A stretch of 23,443 bases of DNA from Bacteroidota bacterium (GTDB lineage Bacteria; Bacteroidota; Ignavibacteria; Ignavibacteriales; Ignavibacteriaceae): positions 1 to 23,443 of the forward strand of contig JAJYCM010000012.1 in NCBI GenBank assembly GCA_021778375.1, written 5' to 3'. Below, piece by piece: positions 1 through 8,349 of the stretch. The number at the start of each line of letters is the position of its first letter. The stretch's first letter is position 1. The notes beneath the pieces are model-generated. The model was given only the letters and a program-made list of their open reading frames with translations, had not been told where the DNA came from and ran no database searches. The translations under genes were made by a program, and so were the position numbers.

Positions 1-438
1 GAACCAGGTCTAATTGCAGACATTAAAGCAGCATACTCGTGGCTTGATTCAAATTCAAAGGTTCTTAAATCTCAAATAGGGTCTACCGGCTATTGTATGG
101 GGGGGAGAGTTTCCGTTCTTGCAAACATAACTGTTCCGTTAAAAGCTTCAGCTTCTTATTATGGCGGTGGTATTGCAGCTACGATTGCAGATAGGCTCCA
201 AAATGCTTCGGGTCCGCTTTTGTTATTTTGGGGCGGACTCGATAAGCATCTTGGCAAAGATCAAATAGATGTCGTTACAAGTAAGCTTGATGAGTATGGA
301 AAAGAATACACTAATGTTGTATTTTCAAAAGCCGATCATGGTTTTTTCTGTGATGCGCGCGCAAGTTATAATCCTTTTGCAGCAAAACAAGCATGGGCTT
401 TGACGAATGCATTTTTTAATTTACATCTAAAAGTTTAA
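1..438 (+). CDS. Dienelactone hydrolase family protein, C-terminal part (5' end cut by window)
   Basis: The reading frame is open from base 1, so the gene starts outside the window; the ATG at 97 lies inside the conserved nucleophile motif and is not the start. Visible are the nucleophile elbow GYCMGGR (Cys codon at about 91-96, G-x-C-x-G-G as in dienelactone hydrolases), the acid region FWGGLDKH (about 223-246) and the histidine motif ADHGFFCD. These form the Cys-Asp-His triad of this alpha/beta hydrolase family, which cleaves lactones or esters in the cytoplasm. The true substrate cannot be read from sequence. The stop is followed after 23 bases by an aldo/keto reductase on the same strand, so the two are probably cotranscribed. 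Family assignment is firm; a role in aromatic degradation is not implied, because many members are general esterases. Confidence 0.88.
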   Translation, partial: EPGLIADIKAAYSWLDSNSKVLKSQIGSTGYCMGGRVSVLANITVPLKASASYYGGGIAATIADRLQNASGPLLLFWGGLDKHLGKDQIDVVTSKLDEYGKEYTNVVFSKADHGFFCDARASYNPFAAKQAWALTNAFFNLHLKV

Positions 439-461
439 AACAATTAAAGGAGAAAAGTATA

Positions 462-1445
462 ATGAAATATAGGAAATTAGGAAACGGTGGATTGACGGTT
501 TCCGAACTCGGTTTGGGTTGTATGGGCATGTCTGAATTTTATGGCGAAAGAAACGATCAAGAATCTATCGCAACAATTCACCGCGCTATAGAACTTGGAA
601 TAAATTTTTTAGATACAGCCGATATGTATGGAATTGGGCATAATGAAGAGCTTGTAGGAAAAGCATTAAAGGGTAAACGGGACAAAGTTGTTTTGGCAAC
701 TAAATTCGGTATTTTAAGAAATCCGAATGGGTCTCGCGGAGTAAGCGGCAAACCTGAATACGTAAAAAAAGCATGCGAAGCGAGCTTAAAAAGATTAGGC
801 GTTGATGTAATAGATCTTTATTATCAACATCGGGTGGATCCAAATGTCCCGATTGAAGAGACAATAGGCGCAATGGCTGAACTTGTTAAAGAAGGAAAGG
901 TAAAATTTCTCGGGTTGTCGGAAGCCTCTTCCGATACTATTAGGAGGGCAAATAAAGTTCACAATATATCAGCGCTTCAAACAGAATATTCTTTATGGAC
1001 GCGCGATCCCGAAGAGGAAATATTTGATACATGCAAAGAGCTTGGTATTGGTTTTGTTGCTTACAGCCCGCTTGGCAGAGGATTTTTAACCGGCAAAATT
1101 AAGGGAAATTCCGATTTGACTAAGGATGATTACCGCATGCATTCGCCGCGTTTCCAGGATAGCAATCTAATAGAAAATCTGAAGATTGTGGAAGTGATAG
1201 AGAAAATATCATCCGAAAAAAAATGTACGCCGGCGCAGCTTGCGCTTTCCTGGGTACTTGCACAGCGCGATTTTATTGTACCGATTGCCGGTACGAAAAG
1301 AATTAAATATCTCGAAGAGAATATCGGAGCAGCCGCAATAACTTTGACAATTGAAGAAGTCAAGCATTTGAACGAAGCAGTTCCTCCTGATGCGGCAAAA
1401 GGAATGCGTTATCCCGAAGCAATGATGAAATCAATAAACGGATAA
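462..1445 (+). CDS. Aldo/keto reductase
   Basis: This is a 327-aa NADPH-type aldo/keto reductase, a (beta/alpha)8 barrel that reduces aldehydes or ketones in the cytosol. The full catalytic tetrad is visible: D51 and Y56 in DTADMYG, K81 in ATKFG and H123 in YYQHRVDP. The late motif PIAGTKR (about residue 270) fits the cofactor phosphate-binding region. The N-terminal LGLGCMGMSEFYG pattern resembles the AKR13-like/YajO-like group. An AAAGGAG ribosome binding site lies just upstream of the ATG, so the start is well supported. It follows the dienelactone hydrolase by 23 bases and is followed by a second, different reductase. The substrate is unknown; the context suggests carbonyl detoxification (inference). 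Confidence 0.93.
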   Translation: MKYRKLGNGGLTVSELGLGCMGMSEFYGERNDQESIATIHRAIELGINFLDTADMYGIGHNEELVGKALKGKRDKVVLATKFGILRNPNGSRGVSGKPEYVKKACEASLKRLGVDVIDLYYQHRVDPNVPIEETIGAMAELVKEGKVKFLGLSEASSDTIRRANKVHNISALQTEYSLWTRDPEEEIFDTCKELGIGFVAYSPLGRGFLTGKIKGNSDLTKDDYRMHSPRFQDSNLIENLKIVEVIEKISSEKKCTPAQLALSWVLAQRDFIVPIAGTKRIKYLEENIGAAAITLTIEEVKHLNEAVPPDAAKGMRYPEAMMKSING

Positions 1446-1609
1446 AAAGAAATTGTGTTGCACTATCCCTGCGGCAAATTACAATATAGGTTTAAACATA
1501 TATCTGTTTGAAATCTATTGTTGAATAGAATTTCGCGTTTGATTATTTTTTCAAGAGAAAGAGTAATTCAAATTCTAAAAGTATAGGAAATTTTTTGTAA
1601 GAAAATTTG

Positions 1610-1615
1610 AAGGAG
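1610..1615 (+). promoter_or_regulatory. Ribosome binding site fixing the start of the second aldo/keto reductase
   Basis: AAGGAG lies six bases before the ATG at 1622. The frame could also be opened by a TTG at 1607, but that codon overlaps the front of this site, so 1622 is the better start. Confidence 0.75.
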
Positions 1616-1621
1616 ATTAAA

Positions 1622-2593
1622 ATGGAATACACTCACCTTGGTAGAAGCGGTTTGAAGGTAAGCAGGATTTGCCTGGGCACTATGAACTTCGGCACATTTG
1701 CCTCAGATAAGGATAGCTTCAAAATAATGGATAGGGCATTAGAGCTTGGTATAAATTTTTTAGATACTGCAAATGTATATGGCAATGAAAAAGGAGTTGG
1801 ATACACCGAAGGCTTAATCGGTAGATGGCTTGAACAAGGAGGGAGAAGAGATAAAATTGTTTTAGCGACAAAAGTTCACAATAAAATGGGCGAAGGAGTT
1901 AACGATTTAAAATTATCCGCCTATAATATTCGTAGAGCCTGCGAAGACAGCTTGCGAAGATTGAAAACCGACCACATCGATCTTTTTCAAATGCACCACA
2001 TCGACCGGGAAACCCCGTGGGATGAGATCTGGCAGGCAATGGAAAATCTTGTTAGGGAAGGAAAAATAACCTATGTAGGCAGCAGTAATTTTGCTGCATG
2101 GAATATTGTTGAGGCTAACTATACCGCCAGACAAAGAAATTTCTTAGGATTAGTTTCGGAGCAGAGCATATACAGCTTGCGTAACCGCCACATCGAACTT
2201 GAGGTAATCCCCGCATGCAAAGCTATGGGAGTAGGTGTAATTCCATGGAGTCCAATAGGCGGCGGAATTCTTGGCGGTGTGCTTGAAAAGATAAATGAAA
2301 GTCAAAGAAGAGGACGTGAAGCTCTGCAAAAATCAGTAGAAAAATTACGTCCCCAAATTGAAGCTTATGAGAGTTTGTGCAAGGAAATTAATCAGCAACC
2401 AGCGGAAGTTGCACTTGCGTGGATGCTTAATAATCCGGTAATTACTTGTCCGATTGTAGGACCCCGGACAGTAAAACAACTTGAAGAAAATGTATCTTCT
2501 GTAGACTTAAAATTGTCAGATGAAATTTTGAAAAAACTAGATGATATTTGGCCGGGGCCCGGGAACCAGGCACCTGAAGCTTATGCATGGTAA
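1622..2593 (+). CDS. Aldo/keto reductase (second paralogue)
   Basis: This 323-aa aldo/keto reductase keeps the whole catalytic tetrad: D48 and Y53 in DTANVYG, K84 in ATKVH and H125 in FQMHHID. The C-terminal CPIVGPRTVKQLEEN block matches the cofactor-binding end of the barrel. It resembles the Kv-beta/YghZ-like reductases more than its upstream neighbour does, so the pair looks like two separate subfamilies and not a recent duplication. I chose the ATG at 1622 because an AAGGAG site sits six bases upstream; a TTG at 1607 would add five residues. A 161-base gap separates it from the first reductase, and I see no clear terminator there, so cotranscription is uncertain. The substrate is unknown. 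Confidence 0.92.
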   Translation: MEYTHLGRSGLKVSRICLGTMNFGTFASDKDSFKIMDRALELGINFLDTANVYGNEKGVGYTEGLIGRWLEQGGRRDKIVLATKVHNKMGEGVNDLKLSAYNIRRACEDSLRRLKTDHIDLFQMHHIDRETPWDEIWQAMENLVREGKITYVGSSNFAAWNIVEANYTARQRNFLGLVSEQSIYSLRNRHIELEVIPACKAMGVGVIPWSPIGGGILGGVLEKINESQRRGREALQKSVEKLRPQIEAYESLCKEINQQPAEVALAWMLNNPVITCPIVGPRTVKQLEENVSSVDLKLSDEILKKLDDIWPGPGNQAPEAYAW

Positions 2594-2651
2594 AAAAGAC
2601 TTAAACCGTAATTTCCATTTTTCCCAAGATTCTTAACGAAATTATAACTAA

Positions 2652-3248
2652 ATGAAGAAAGCTAATTCAGAGACTTCTTTGAACATAAAAAAGTTGCATT
2701 TCTATCCGCTCGATAGATCCAGATGGAAAGATTTCGAAAATCTTTTCGGTGAAAAAGGAGCTTGTGGTGGCTGCTGGTGTATGGCATGGCGATTAAAAAA
2801 TTCCGAATTTGAAAAGCAAAAAGGGAATGCTAATAAAAAGATGATGAAAAAGATTGTTTATTCAAACGAAGTCCCGGGAATTTTAGCTTATTATGAAAAA
2901 GAGCCTATCGGATGGTGCTCTGTTTCGCCAAGAGAAAAATTTGTTCGACTTGAAAATTCACGTGTGCTAAAAAGAATTGATGATAAACAGGTTTGGTCTG
3001 TATCATGTCTCTTTATCGATAAAAAATATAGAAGGAAAGGAGTGTCAACAGAATTACTTAAAGCCGCTGTTAAGCATTGCAAATCAAAAGGTGCAGAAAT
3101 TGTTGAGGCATATCCAACAGTACCTTATAATGAAAATATCCCTGCAGCTTTTGCGTGGACAGGAATTCCTTCGGCATTTGAGAATGCTGGATTCAAAGAG
3201 GTTGAAAGAAGATCAAAGACAAGACCGATAATGAGGTATTTCATTTAG
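2652..3248 (+). CDS. GNAT family N-acetyltransferase
   Basis: This 198-aa protein has the acetyl-CoA-binding motif A of GNAT enzymes: a beta strand WSVSCLFID followed by YRRKGVSTELL (about residues 126-136, R-x-x-G-x-S/A). A cysteine-rich CGGCWCMAW segment at about residues 38-46 is a recurrent N-terminal signature in one group of uncharacterised GNAT proteins. The C-terminal part, ending in AFENAGFKEVERR, is the typical GNAT last strand and helix. The acceptor is unknown; it may be a small amine, a drug or a protein. The ATG at 2652 has no clear ribosome binding site, which is common in this window. It stands 58 bases after the reductase. Confidence 0.85.
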   Translation: MKKANSETSLNIKKLHFYPLDRSRWKDFENLFGEKGACGGCWCMAWRLKNSEFEKQKGNANKKMMKKIVYSNEVPGILAYYEKEPIGWCSVSPREKFVRLENSRVLKRIDDKQVWSVSCLFIDKKYRRKGVSTELLKAAVKHCKSKGAEIVEAYPTVPYNENIPAAFAWTGIPSAFENAGFKEVERRSKTRPIMRYFI

Positions 3249-3419
3249 TATAAATATTGTTTTCCTTTATAATTTGAAAAGAAGTTTATTTCTTTATCGG
3301 TGAGAAATAGCTTTATTTTTCCTTCACCTTTACCTAATTTTGAAAGGCAACTATAATGATTTTTTAATCGAAATAGTTCAATAGAGATTTCAAATTATTA
3401 AATAAATAGGAGTTTATAA

Positions 3420-4712
3420 ATGACCACAATAGTAGATGTTTTAGGAAGAGAAATATTAGACTCAAGAGGAAACCCGACCATTGAAGTAGAAGTACTTTTA
3501 GAGAGCGGTATAGTTGGCAGAGCTGCAGTGCCAAGCGGGGCATCAACAGGCGAACATGAAGCAGTTGAATTAAGAGACGGAGATAAAGGTCGTTATAATG
3601 GTAAAGGGGTATTAAAAGCAGTTGAAAATGTAAATGATATAATTGCTGATGAAATCATCGACTTTGACGGCGTAGATCAAGCCGGCCTCGACAAATTTTT
3701 ACTTTCACTTGACGGAACGCCTAACAAAGAAAAACTTGGAGCAAATGCAATTCTTGGAGTTTCATTAGCAGTAGCTAAAGCAGTTGCTGAAACCCTTGAG
3801 ATTCCTTTATATCGTTACATCGGCGGAGTGAATGCTCGTACTCTCCCCGTACCTATGATGAATATTTTGAACGGCGGAAAACATGCCGATAACAATGTTG
3901 ATTTCCAGGAATTTATGATTATGCCGGTCGGTGCACCAAATTTTGCCGAAGCATTAAGAATGGGCGCCGAGACTTTCCATTCATTAAAATCTGTTTTAAG
4001 TAAAAAGGGTTATAATACTTCTGTTGGAGATGAAGGGGGTTTTGCACCTAATCTAAAATCAAACGACGAAGCGATTGAAGTAATTCTTGAAGCAATTACT
4101 AAAGCAGGTTTTAAGGTCGGAGATGAAATAGCATTGGCACTCGATCCGGCGTCGAGCGAGATGTTTAATAAAGAAAAAAACGTATATCAATTCTTTAAAT
4201 CCGATAAGTCTGAAAAAACTTCCGCTCAAATGGTAGATTTTTATTCAAATTGGGTTAAGCAATATCCAATCGTTTCAATCGAAGATGGCTTGGCAGAAGA
4301 TGATTGGAGCGGCTGGAAACTTATGACAGAAAAATTAGGCGCAAAAATTCAGTTGGTCGGAGACGATCTTTTTGTAACCAATACAGAGAGATTAGAAAAA
4401 GGTATTATTCAAGGAGTTGCCAATTCAATTCTTATCAAGGTAAATCAAATAGGTACTTTGACTGAAACATTGGATGCTATTGAAATGGCAAAAAAAGCCG
4501 GCTACACTAATGTAATCAGCCATCGTTCCGGAGAAACTGAGGACACAACAATAGCAGATATTGCCGTTGCAACGAACGCCGGACAAATTAAAACCGGATC
4601 ACTTTCCAGAACAGACAGAATTGCAAAGTATAATCAACTCTTAAGAATAGAAGAAGAACTTGATGAAACAGCAATCTTTCCGGGATTAGCCGCATTAAAT
4701 TATTCTGCATAA
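3420..4712 (+). CDS. eno: Enolase (phosphopyruvate hydratase)
   Basis: The gene encodes a 430-aa enolase of normal length, the cytosolic glycolytic and gluconeogenic enzyme that interconverts 2-phosphoglycerate and phosphoenolpyruvate. The active site is complete: catalytic E205 in GDEGG and K340 in ILIKVNQIGT; Mg2+ ligands D242 (ALDPASSE), E288 (SIEDGL) and D315 (VGDDLF); and the substrate-binding SHRSGETED loop at residues 367-375. The N-terminal GREILDSRGNPT and PSGASTG loops are also canonical. An AGGAG site precedes the ATG. The gene is followed by a strong intrinsic terminator, so it is probably the last or only gene of its transcript. The 171 bases upstream show no recognisable motif. 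Confidence 0.99.
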   Translation: MTTIVDVLGREILDSRGNPTIEVEVLLESGIVGRAAVPSGASTGEHEAVELRDGDKGRYNGKGVLKAVENVNDIIADEIIDFDGVDQAGLDKFLLSLDGTPNKEKLGANAILGVSLAVAKAVAETLEIPLYRYIGGVNARTLPVPMMNILNGGKHADNNVDFQEFMIMPVGAPNFAEALRMGAETFHSLKSVLSKKGYNTSVGDEGGFAPNLKSNDEAIEVILEAITKAGFKVGDEIALALDPASSEMFNKEKNVYQFFKSDKSEKTSAQMVDFYSNWVKQYPIVSIEDGLAEDDWSGWKLMTEKLGAKIQLVGDDLFVTNTERLEKGIIQGVANSILIKVNQIGTLTETLDAIEMAKKAGYTNVISHRSGETEDTTIADIAVATNAGQIKTGSLSRTDRIAKYNQLLRIEEELDETAIFPGLAALNYSA

Positions 4713-4722
4713 AAGATACATT

Positions 4723-4754
4723 ATAAATCCGGCTTCTCGTGAAGCCGGATTTAT
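4723..4754 (+). terminator. Intrinsic terminator after eno
   Basis: A perfect 14-bp stem (4723-4736 with 4741-4754) with a TCGT loop and a GC-rich core is followed by a T-rich run. It begins ten bases after the eno stop codon. Confidence 0.92.
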
Positions 4755-4847
4755 TTTGTAAAATAGTCATATCTATTCTGTTTTGGATGCATTCATCTTT
4801 TTAAATCTATATTTTGATGCTCAAAAATAACAAATACAAATATATTA

Positions 4848-5738
4848 ATGCTTTACATTGGCGAACTTAGCGCTTTATTAACCGCTTTCCTTTGGTCGGG
4901 ATCATCCTTTGCCTTTACAGCTGCTGCAGAAAGACTTAATTCTCTTCAATTAAATATTAATAGAATTTTTATTGCAGCGGTATTCCTTTATGCAACGATT
5001 CTCTTATCAGGAATCCAATTTTCAATTTCAACATCGCAGGTTTTTTACCTTGGGGTAAGTGGATTTATTGGATTGGTTTTCGGGGATACGTTTCTATTTA
5101 AAGCATATCAACACGTCGGTGCTCGAATAAGCATGTTGTTGATGGCGCTTTCGCCGGCAATGAGCGCCGTGCTAGCTTACCTTTTTTTGAAGGAAGATTT
5201 ATCTCTCTGGGCAATAATAGGAATATTAATAACAATGAGCGGAATAGCCCTTGTTATTTTAGAACGAAATGAAATTCCTTCATCAAAATATAAAATAAGT
5301 AAAGCCGGAATATTTTTTGGACTAATGGGAGCATTGGGACAATCTGGTGGATTGATCTTTGCAAAAATAGCATTTAACTCCGGGGAGATAAATGGATTTG
5401 TAGCGACATTTGTAAGGATAGTTGCTGCATTTCTTGTTATGCTTCCGTTAGCTATTGTCGTTAGAAGATTCAAAAATCCTTTTAAATTCTATGCAAAAGA
5501 TTTGAATGCCTTGACCTCAACAATTGCCGGTACTATCTTCGGCCCTTACCTCGGGATAACATTTAGCCTAATTGCAATTGAATATACGAAGGTGGGGATT
5601 GCCTCAACATTAATGTCTATGATGCCGATTATTATGCTGCCGATTGTAAGATATTACTATAAAGAAAAATTAAGCTGGCGCGCAATAATTGGTGCAATTG
5701 TAGCCGTGGTTGGTGTATCAATTTTATTTCTAAGATAA
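4848..5738 (+). CDS. EamA/DMT family transporter
   Basis: This 296-aa protein is almost entirely hydrophobic and shows about ten predicted membrane helices arranged as two repeated five-helix EamA halves, the layout of the drug/metabolite transporter superfamily. Characteristic features are the N-terminal ALLTAFLWSGSSFAF helix, the end of the first half with PAMSAVLAYLFLKEDLS, and the equivalent position in the second half, PIIMLPIVRYYYKEKLS. It sits in the inner membrane and probably exports or imports a small metabolite; the substrate cannot be predicted. It is preceded by the eno terminator and so has its own promoter. It ends nine bases from the end of a convergent small gene. Confidence 0.9.
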   Translation: MLYIGELSALLTAFLWSGSSFAFTAAAERLNSLQLNINRIFIAAVFLYATILLSGIQFSISTSQVFYLGVSGFIGLVFGDTFLFKAYQHVGARISMLLMALSPAMSAVLAYLFLKEDLSLWAIIGILITMSGIALVILERNEIPSSKYKISKAGIFFGLMGALGQSGGLIFAKIAFNSGEINGFVATFVRIVAAFLVMLPLAIVVRRFKNPFKFYAKDLNALTSTIAGTIFGPYLGITFSLIAIEYTKVGIASTLMSMMPIIMLPIVRYYYKEKLSWRAIIGAIVAVVGVSILFLR

Positions 5739-5747
5739 AAATATTGG

Positions 5748-6131
5748 CTAATTATTTATTACGATACTGTCTTTAGCAAAAGTAACATAATTGGTTACTT
5801 TTACTTTTGTAGACCCGTCATTGCCGGTTTGTGTCCCGGTTCCAACGATCGTTACAAGTTCAGGAGTAACACTAATGGTATATGTTGCACTTCCCGTGGT
5901 TGTTAAATTGTCAGGTATTGTCCATCCTGAAAACGATTGATTTCCTCCCCCCAGCGATGTAGTTTCTAAATAATATTTTCTTGCCTGTGAACCAAAATTT
6001 GTAAGCTCCGAATAGATGGAATTTCTGTTGGATTCCGGTGCGTTTGCATAAAAAATATTAATGCCTACTATAATTGCCAAACCTACAATTATAACACTAA
6101 GTACTATTAAAAGAAGTTGCTGTTGGCCCAT
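5748..6131 (-). CDS. Small pilin-like single-pass membrane protein
   Basis: This 127-aa protein starts MGQQQ and runs straight into a hydrophobic segment of about 22 residues (6-27), followed by a polar, Gly/Ser/Thr-rich domain with alternating beta-strand pattern (ATYTISVTPELVTIVGTG) and no cysteine. The design is that of a type IV pilin or pseudopilin: very short leader ending in Gly, hydrophobic N-helix, beta-rich head. The canonical pilin Glu5 and Phe1 are absent, so processing by a prepilin peptidase is uncertain. I see no assembly genes nearby. It lies 127 bases downstream of the SGNH hydrolase gene on the same strand and converges with the transporter gene. The product could equally be a plain N-terminally anchored periplasmic protein. 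Confidence 0.6.
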   Translation of the reverse strand: MGQQQLLLIVLSVIIVGLAIIVGINIFYANAPESNRNSIYSELTNFGSQARKYYLETTSLGGGNQSFSGWTIPDNLTTTGSATYTISVTPELVTIVGTGTQTGNDGSTKVKVTNYVTFAKDSIVINN

Positions 6132-6258
6132 ACTTCATTGTTGTTATATCCTATTATAAATTAGGATAAATACGATTAATAAACAATACAGCAATGTAAG
6201 GGATGAAGATTTAATTTTTATTTCCCTTGAAGCTTATTATTATCATTCAGATTCAAAT

Positions 6259-8190
6259 CTAATTTTTCTTTTGTGCTTGTAATCTTTTTAATTGCTGATA
6301 AAAGCTTATACTCCTTTGATCTTCCGGATTTATAGATAAACTTTTTTCTACTGCGTTTAGAGCATCAGCTATCTGGTTCATATAGAAATATGCGCCGGAC
6401 AAATTGTACCACACCTGCGGATCTGTTTGGTTATATTGGGTGCATTGCTTTAAGTAGTATAGGGCTTCTTGATATTTACCATTTTGTAGTGCAATACTTC
6501 CCAACCATTTTGTCGTTAAATAAGATGGCTCAAATGAATTTAGTTTTTGAAGATAGGGCAAAGCATAGTTGAAAAGTTTAGCGTCGATAAGAAGTTTAAT
6601 AACATATTGGTAAGTTTCACTGTAGTGCGGATGCTGACCAATAATCGCATTTATTTCTTTCATAAAAGAAATATAATTTTTTGAAAGGTAATATTTATCG
6701 GCTGCTTCAACATGGGCTTTCTCCCATGTTGTTTGATGATTGACAACCTCAATAGCTAGGCTGTCAGTCCAATTTTTTTGAGAGAAATCTTCTAGGTTAA
6801 AGTTGGAAGTTCCTTTTGGAACAAATGGATATGATCCTTTTAGAATTAAAATTTCTATTTCGGCAATTGTTGAATCGAGCTTTGTATAGGGAAAGTCTGC
6901 ACTTAAAATACTATCCTGAGTAACCCCGGAAAGGTCTAACATTTTTCCCTTTGGCAGGTAATTCAGATTCTTCATTCCATTAAAATATGATTTTGCCATC
7001 AGTCTGTATCCTTCAATATTAGGATGAAGATGATCAACCATCAAATTATTGCCGGCTATTCCATCCGGGCTTTTGGCATTAAATATCGAATCAATATCAA
7101 CGACAGGGTAGCTAAATTTTTTACCAAGACTTTTTATGATGTAATTAAATTTCTGAGGAGCTCTAAATCGAAGTTCATCTAAATCCTTTGCTTCAATAAA
7201 CAATTTTTTTGCTTGAAGAAAGTTACCAGACTTTAATTTATTCTGTGCTTGTGAAAAGACGTAATCCGCTGAAAGAAAATTATTTTCTTTTGCAGAAACA
7301 AACGGAACTTGATTTTTCAAATTACAAGTCAAAGTTCCTAAGATTACCGGGATATTTTTCTCCTTCAACATAGATAAAATATCTTCCATATTGCCTTCAA
7401 ACTGCTTCACTCCAAGATTGAAAAGATTGGAATTAAGGGGAATAAGAGATTTACCTACAACATGTTCCATTAATGTTTCATTATTTTCATTTTTACCGTT
7501 ACCGCTCTTAAAGATGCTAATAATTTTTTCAATTGTATTATTTATCAACTGAAAAGTTCTAAATTTTTGAAGCCAAATAAATGAATTAACCAACAATCGT
7601 GATTTACCACCAGAAAAAGAAGACGCAACGCCAAGAGCGCCGTAATATTCGTTATGACCGGTATAAATTAAAACCAGATCCGGGCTTTCCTTTATAATTG
7701 CCTTTGTGAAATCTCTAACAGTGTAACTGTCTATTGCTGAAATTCCACAATTAACAACTTCTATATTAGTACTTGGGTAAAGCAGTTCTAATCTTCTTTG
7801 CAGATCGCTTGGAAATGATGCGTTGGGAACAAAAGGGTAGCCTTGAACAGTACTTTCTCCTAAGACAAAAACTCTAAAGAAATTATCCTTTTTATCTTTT
7901 TCAAACGATCCCGAATTTGGTGTCGGGAAATGTGTTAAGTTAGAAAAATATTTTTGAGCTATGCCGGGATTTAATACAAGTCTTTCGGGATGAGATTTGG
8001 ATTCAGGAATAAAAATATTATAGGAATGTCCGTAATTGATTATTTTTAAGAATAGTTCCAATAAAATAAAAAAGATAAACGGGATCAAAACCGCAATTGT
8101 GTAAAACCATTTTGGCGTTGGTTTTGGTGATTGTATTTTTACAGTTTCGTTTTTCTTTTTAATATCAGATGGCTTTTGTTTTTTTATCAT
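6259..8190 (-). CDS. Membrane-anchored SGNH/GDSL-like hydrolase with C-terminal TPR repeats
   Basis: This 643-aa protein has a basic, cytosolic N-terminus (about 28 residues), one membrane helix (about 29-51) and a large periplasmic part. The hydrolase blocks are all present: nucleophile S113 in VLGESTVQG (GES replacing GDS), oxyanion G149 in NCGIS, N180 in TGHNEYYG, and D386/H389 in DHLHPNIEGY. A helical insert of about 200 residues, with one TPR-like hairpin, separates the third and last blocks. The last 150 residues carry TPR-type repeats (NGKYQEALYYLKQC and following). Such enzymes remove or transfer acyl groups on glycans, so an esterase or acyltransferase role at the cell surface is likely. 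SGNH proteins are often found with carbamoyltransferase, SxtJ and DUF5989 genes, which lie 2 kb away here. Confidence 0.85.
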   Translation of the reverse strand: MIKKQKPSDIKKKNETVKIQSPKPTPKWFYTIAVLIPFIFFILLELFLKIINYGHSYNIFIPESKSHPERLVLNPGIAQKYFSNLTHFPTPNSGSFEKDKKDNFFRVFVLGESTVQGYPFVPNASFPSDLQRRLELLYPSTNIEVVNCGISAIDSYTVRDFTKAIIKESPDLVLIYTGHNEYYGALGVASSFSGGKSRLLVNSFIWLQKFRTFQLINNTIEKIISIFKSGNGKNENNETLMEHVVGKSLIPLNSNLFNLGVKQFEGNMEDILSMLKEKNIPVILGTLTCNLKNQVPFVSAKENNFLSADYVFSQAQNKLKSGNFLQAKKLFIEAKDLDELRFRAPQKFNYIIKSLGKKFSYPVVDIDSIFNAKSPDGIAGNNLMVDHLHPNIEGYRLMAKSYFNGMKNLNYLPKGKMLDLSGVTQDSILSADFPYTKLDSTIAEIEILILKGSYPFVPKGTSNFNLEDFSQKNWTDSLAIEVVNHQTTWEKAHVEAADKYYLSKNYISFMKEINAIIGQHPHYSETYQYVIKLLIDAKLFNYALPYLQKLNSFEPSYLTTKWLGSIALQNGKYQEALYYLKQCTQYNQTDPQVWYNLSGAYFYMNQIADALNAVEKSLSINPEDQRSISFYQQLKRLQAQKKN

Positions 8191-8295
8191 AATTGTATTA
8201 AGAATAAAAATTAAATGGAAAAGAGAATAAAAAATTACTTTCTTTTACAGTCTGCAGTTTAGTAAATTTAAAAATATATTTATTTCTATAATTAA

Positions 8296-8305
8296 CTAGC
8301 GCTAG
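8296..8305. promoter_or_regulatory. 10-bp perfect palindrome in the divergent promoter region
   Basis: CTAGCGCTAG stands in the 159-base AT-rich space between the divergently transcribed SGNH hydrolase and foldase genes. A short GC-containing palindrome here could be an operator, but no regulator is known and the assignment is weak. Confidence 0.25.
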
Positions 8306-8349
8306 AGATAATTTAAGCGCAAATTTAAATTAACTTCTTTATAAATCAT

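Noticed and set aside
2977..3231. An 84-codon open frame inside the GNAT gene on the same strand
   Set aside because: It overlaps the acetyltransferase motif A region in another frame, and its product has no domain pattern; it is a shadow.
5177..5473. A 98-codon antisense frame inside the transporter gene
   Set aside because: It lies wholly within a well-supported membrane protein gene and its translation looks like a mirrored hydrophobic pattern.
6180..6245. AAGGGA/TCCCTT hairpin as a terminator for the SGNH hydrolase gene
   Set aside because: Only six base pairs with a loop of about 19 bases and no T-run.
7852..7860. Inactive SGNH hydrolase because GDS is replaced by GES
   Set aside because: The serine and all other block residues are kept; GxS variants with Glu are common in this superfamily.
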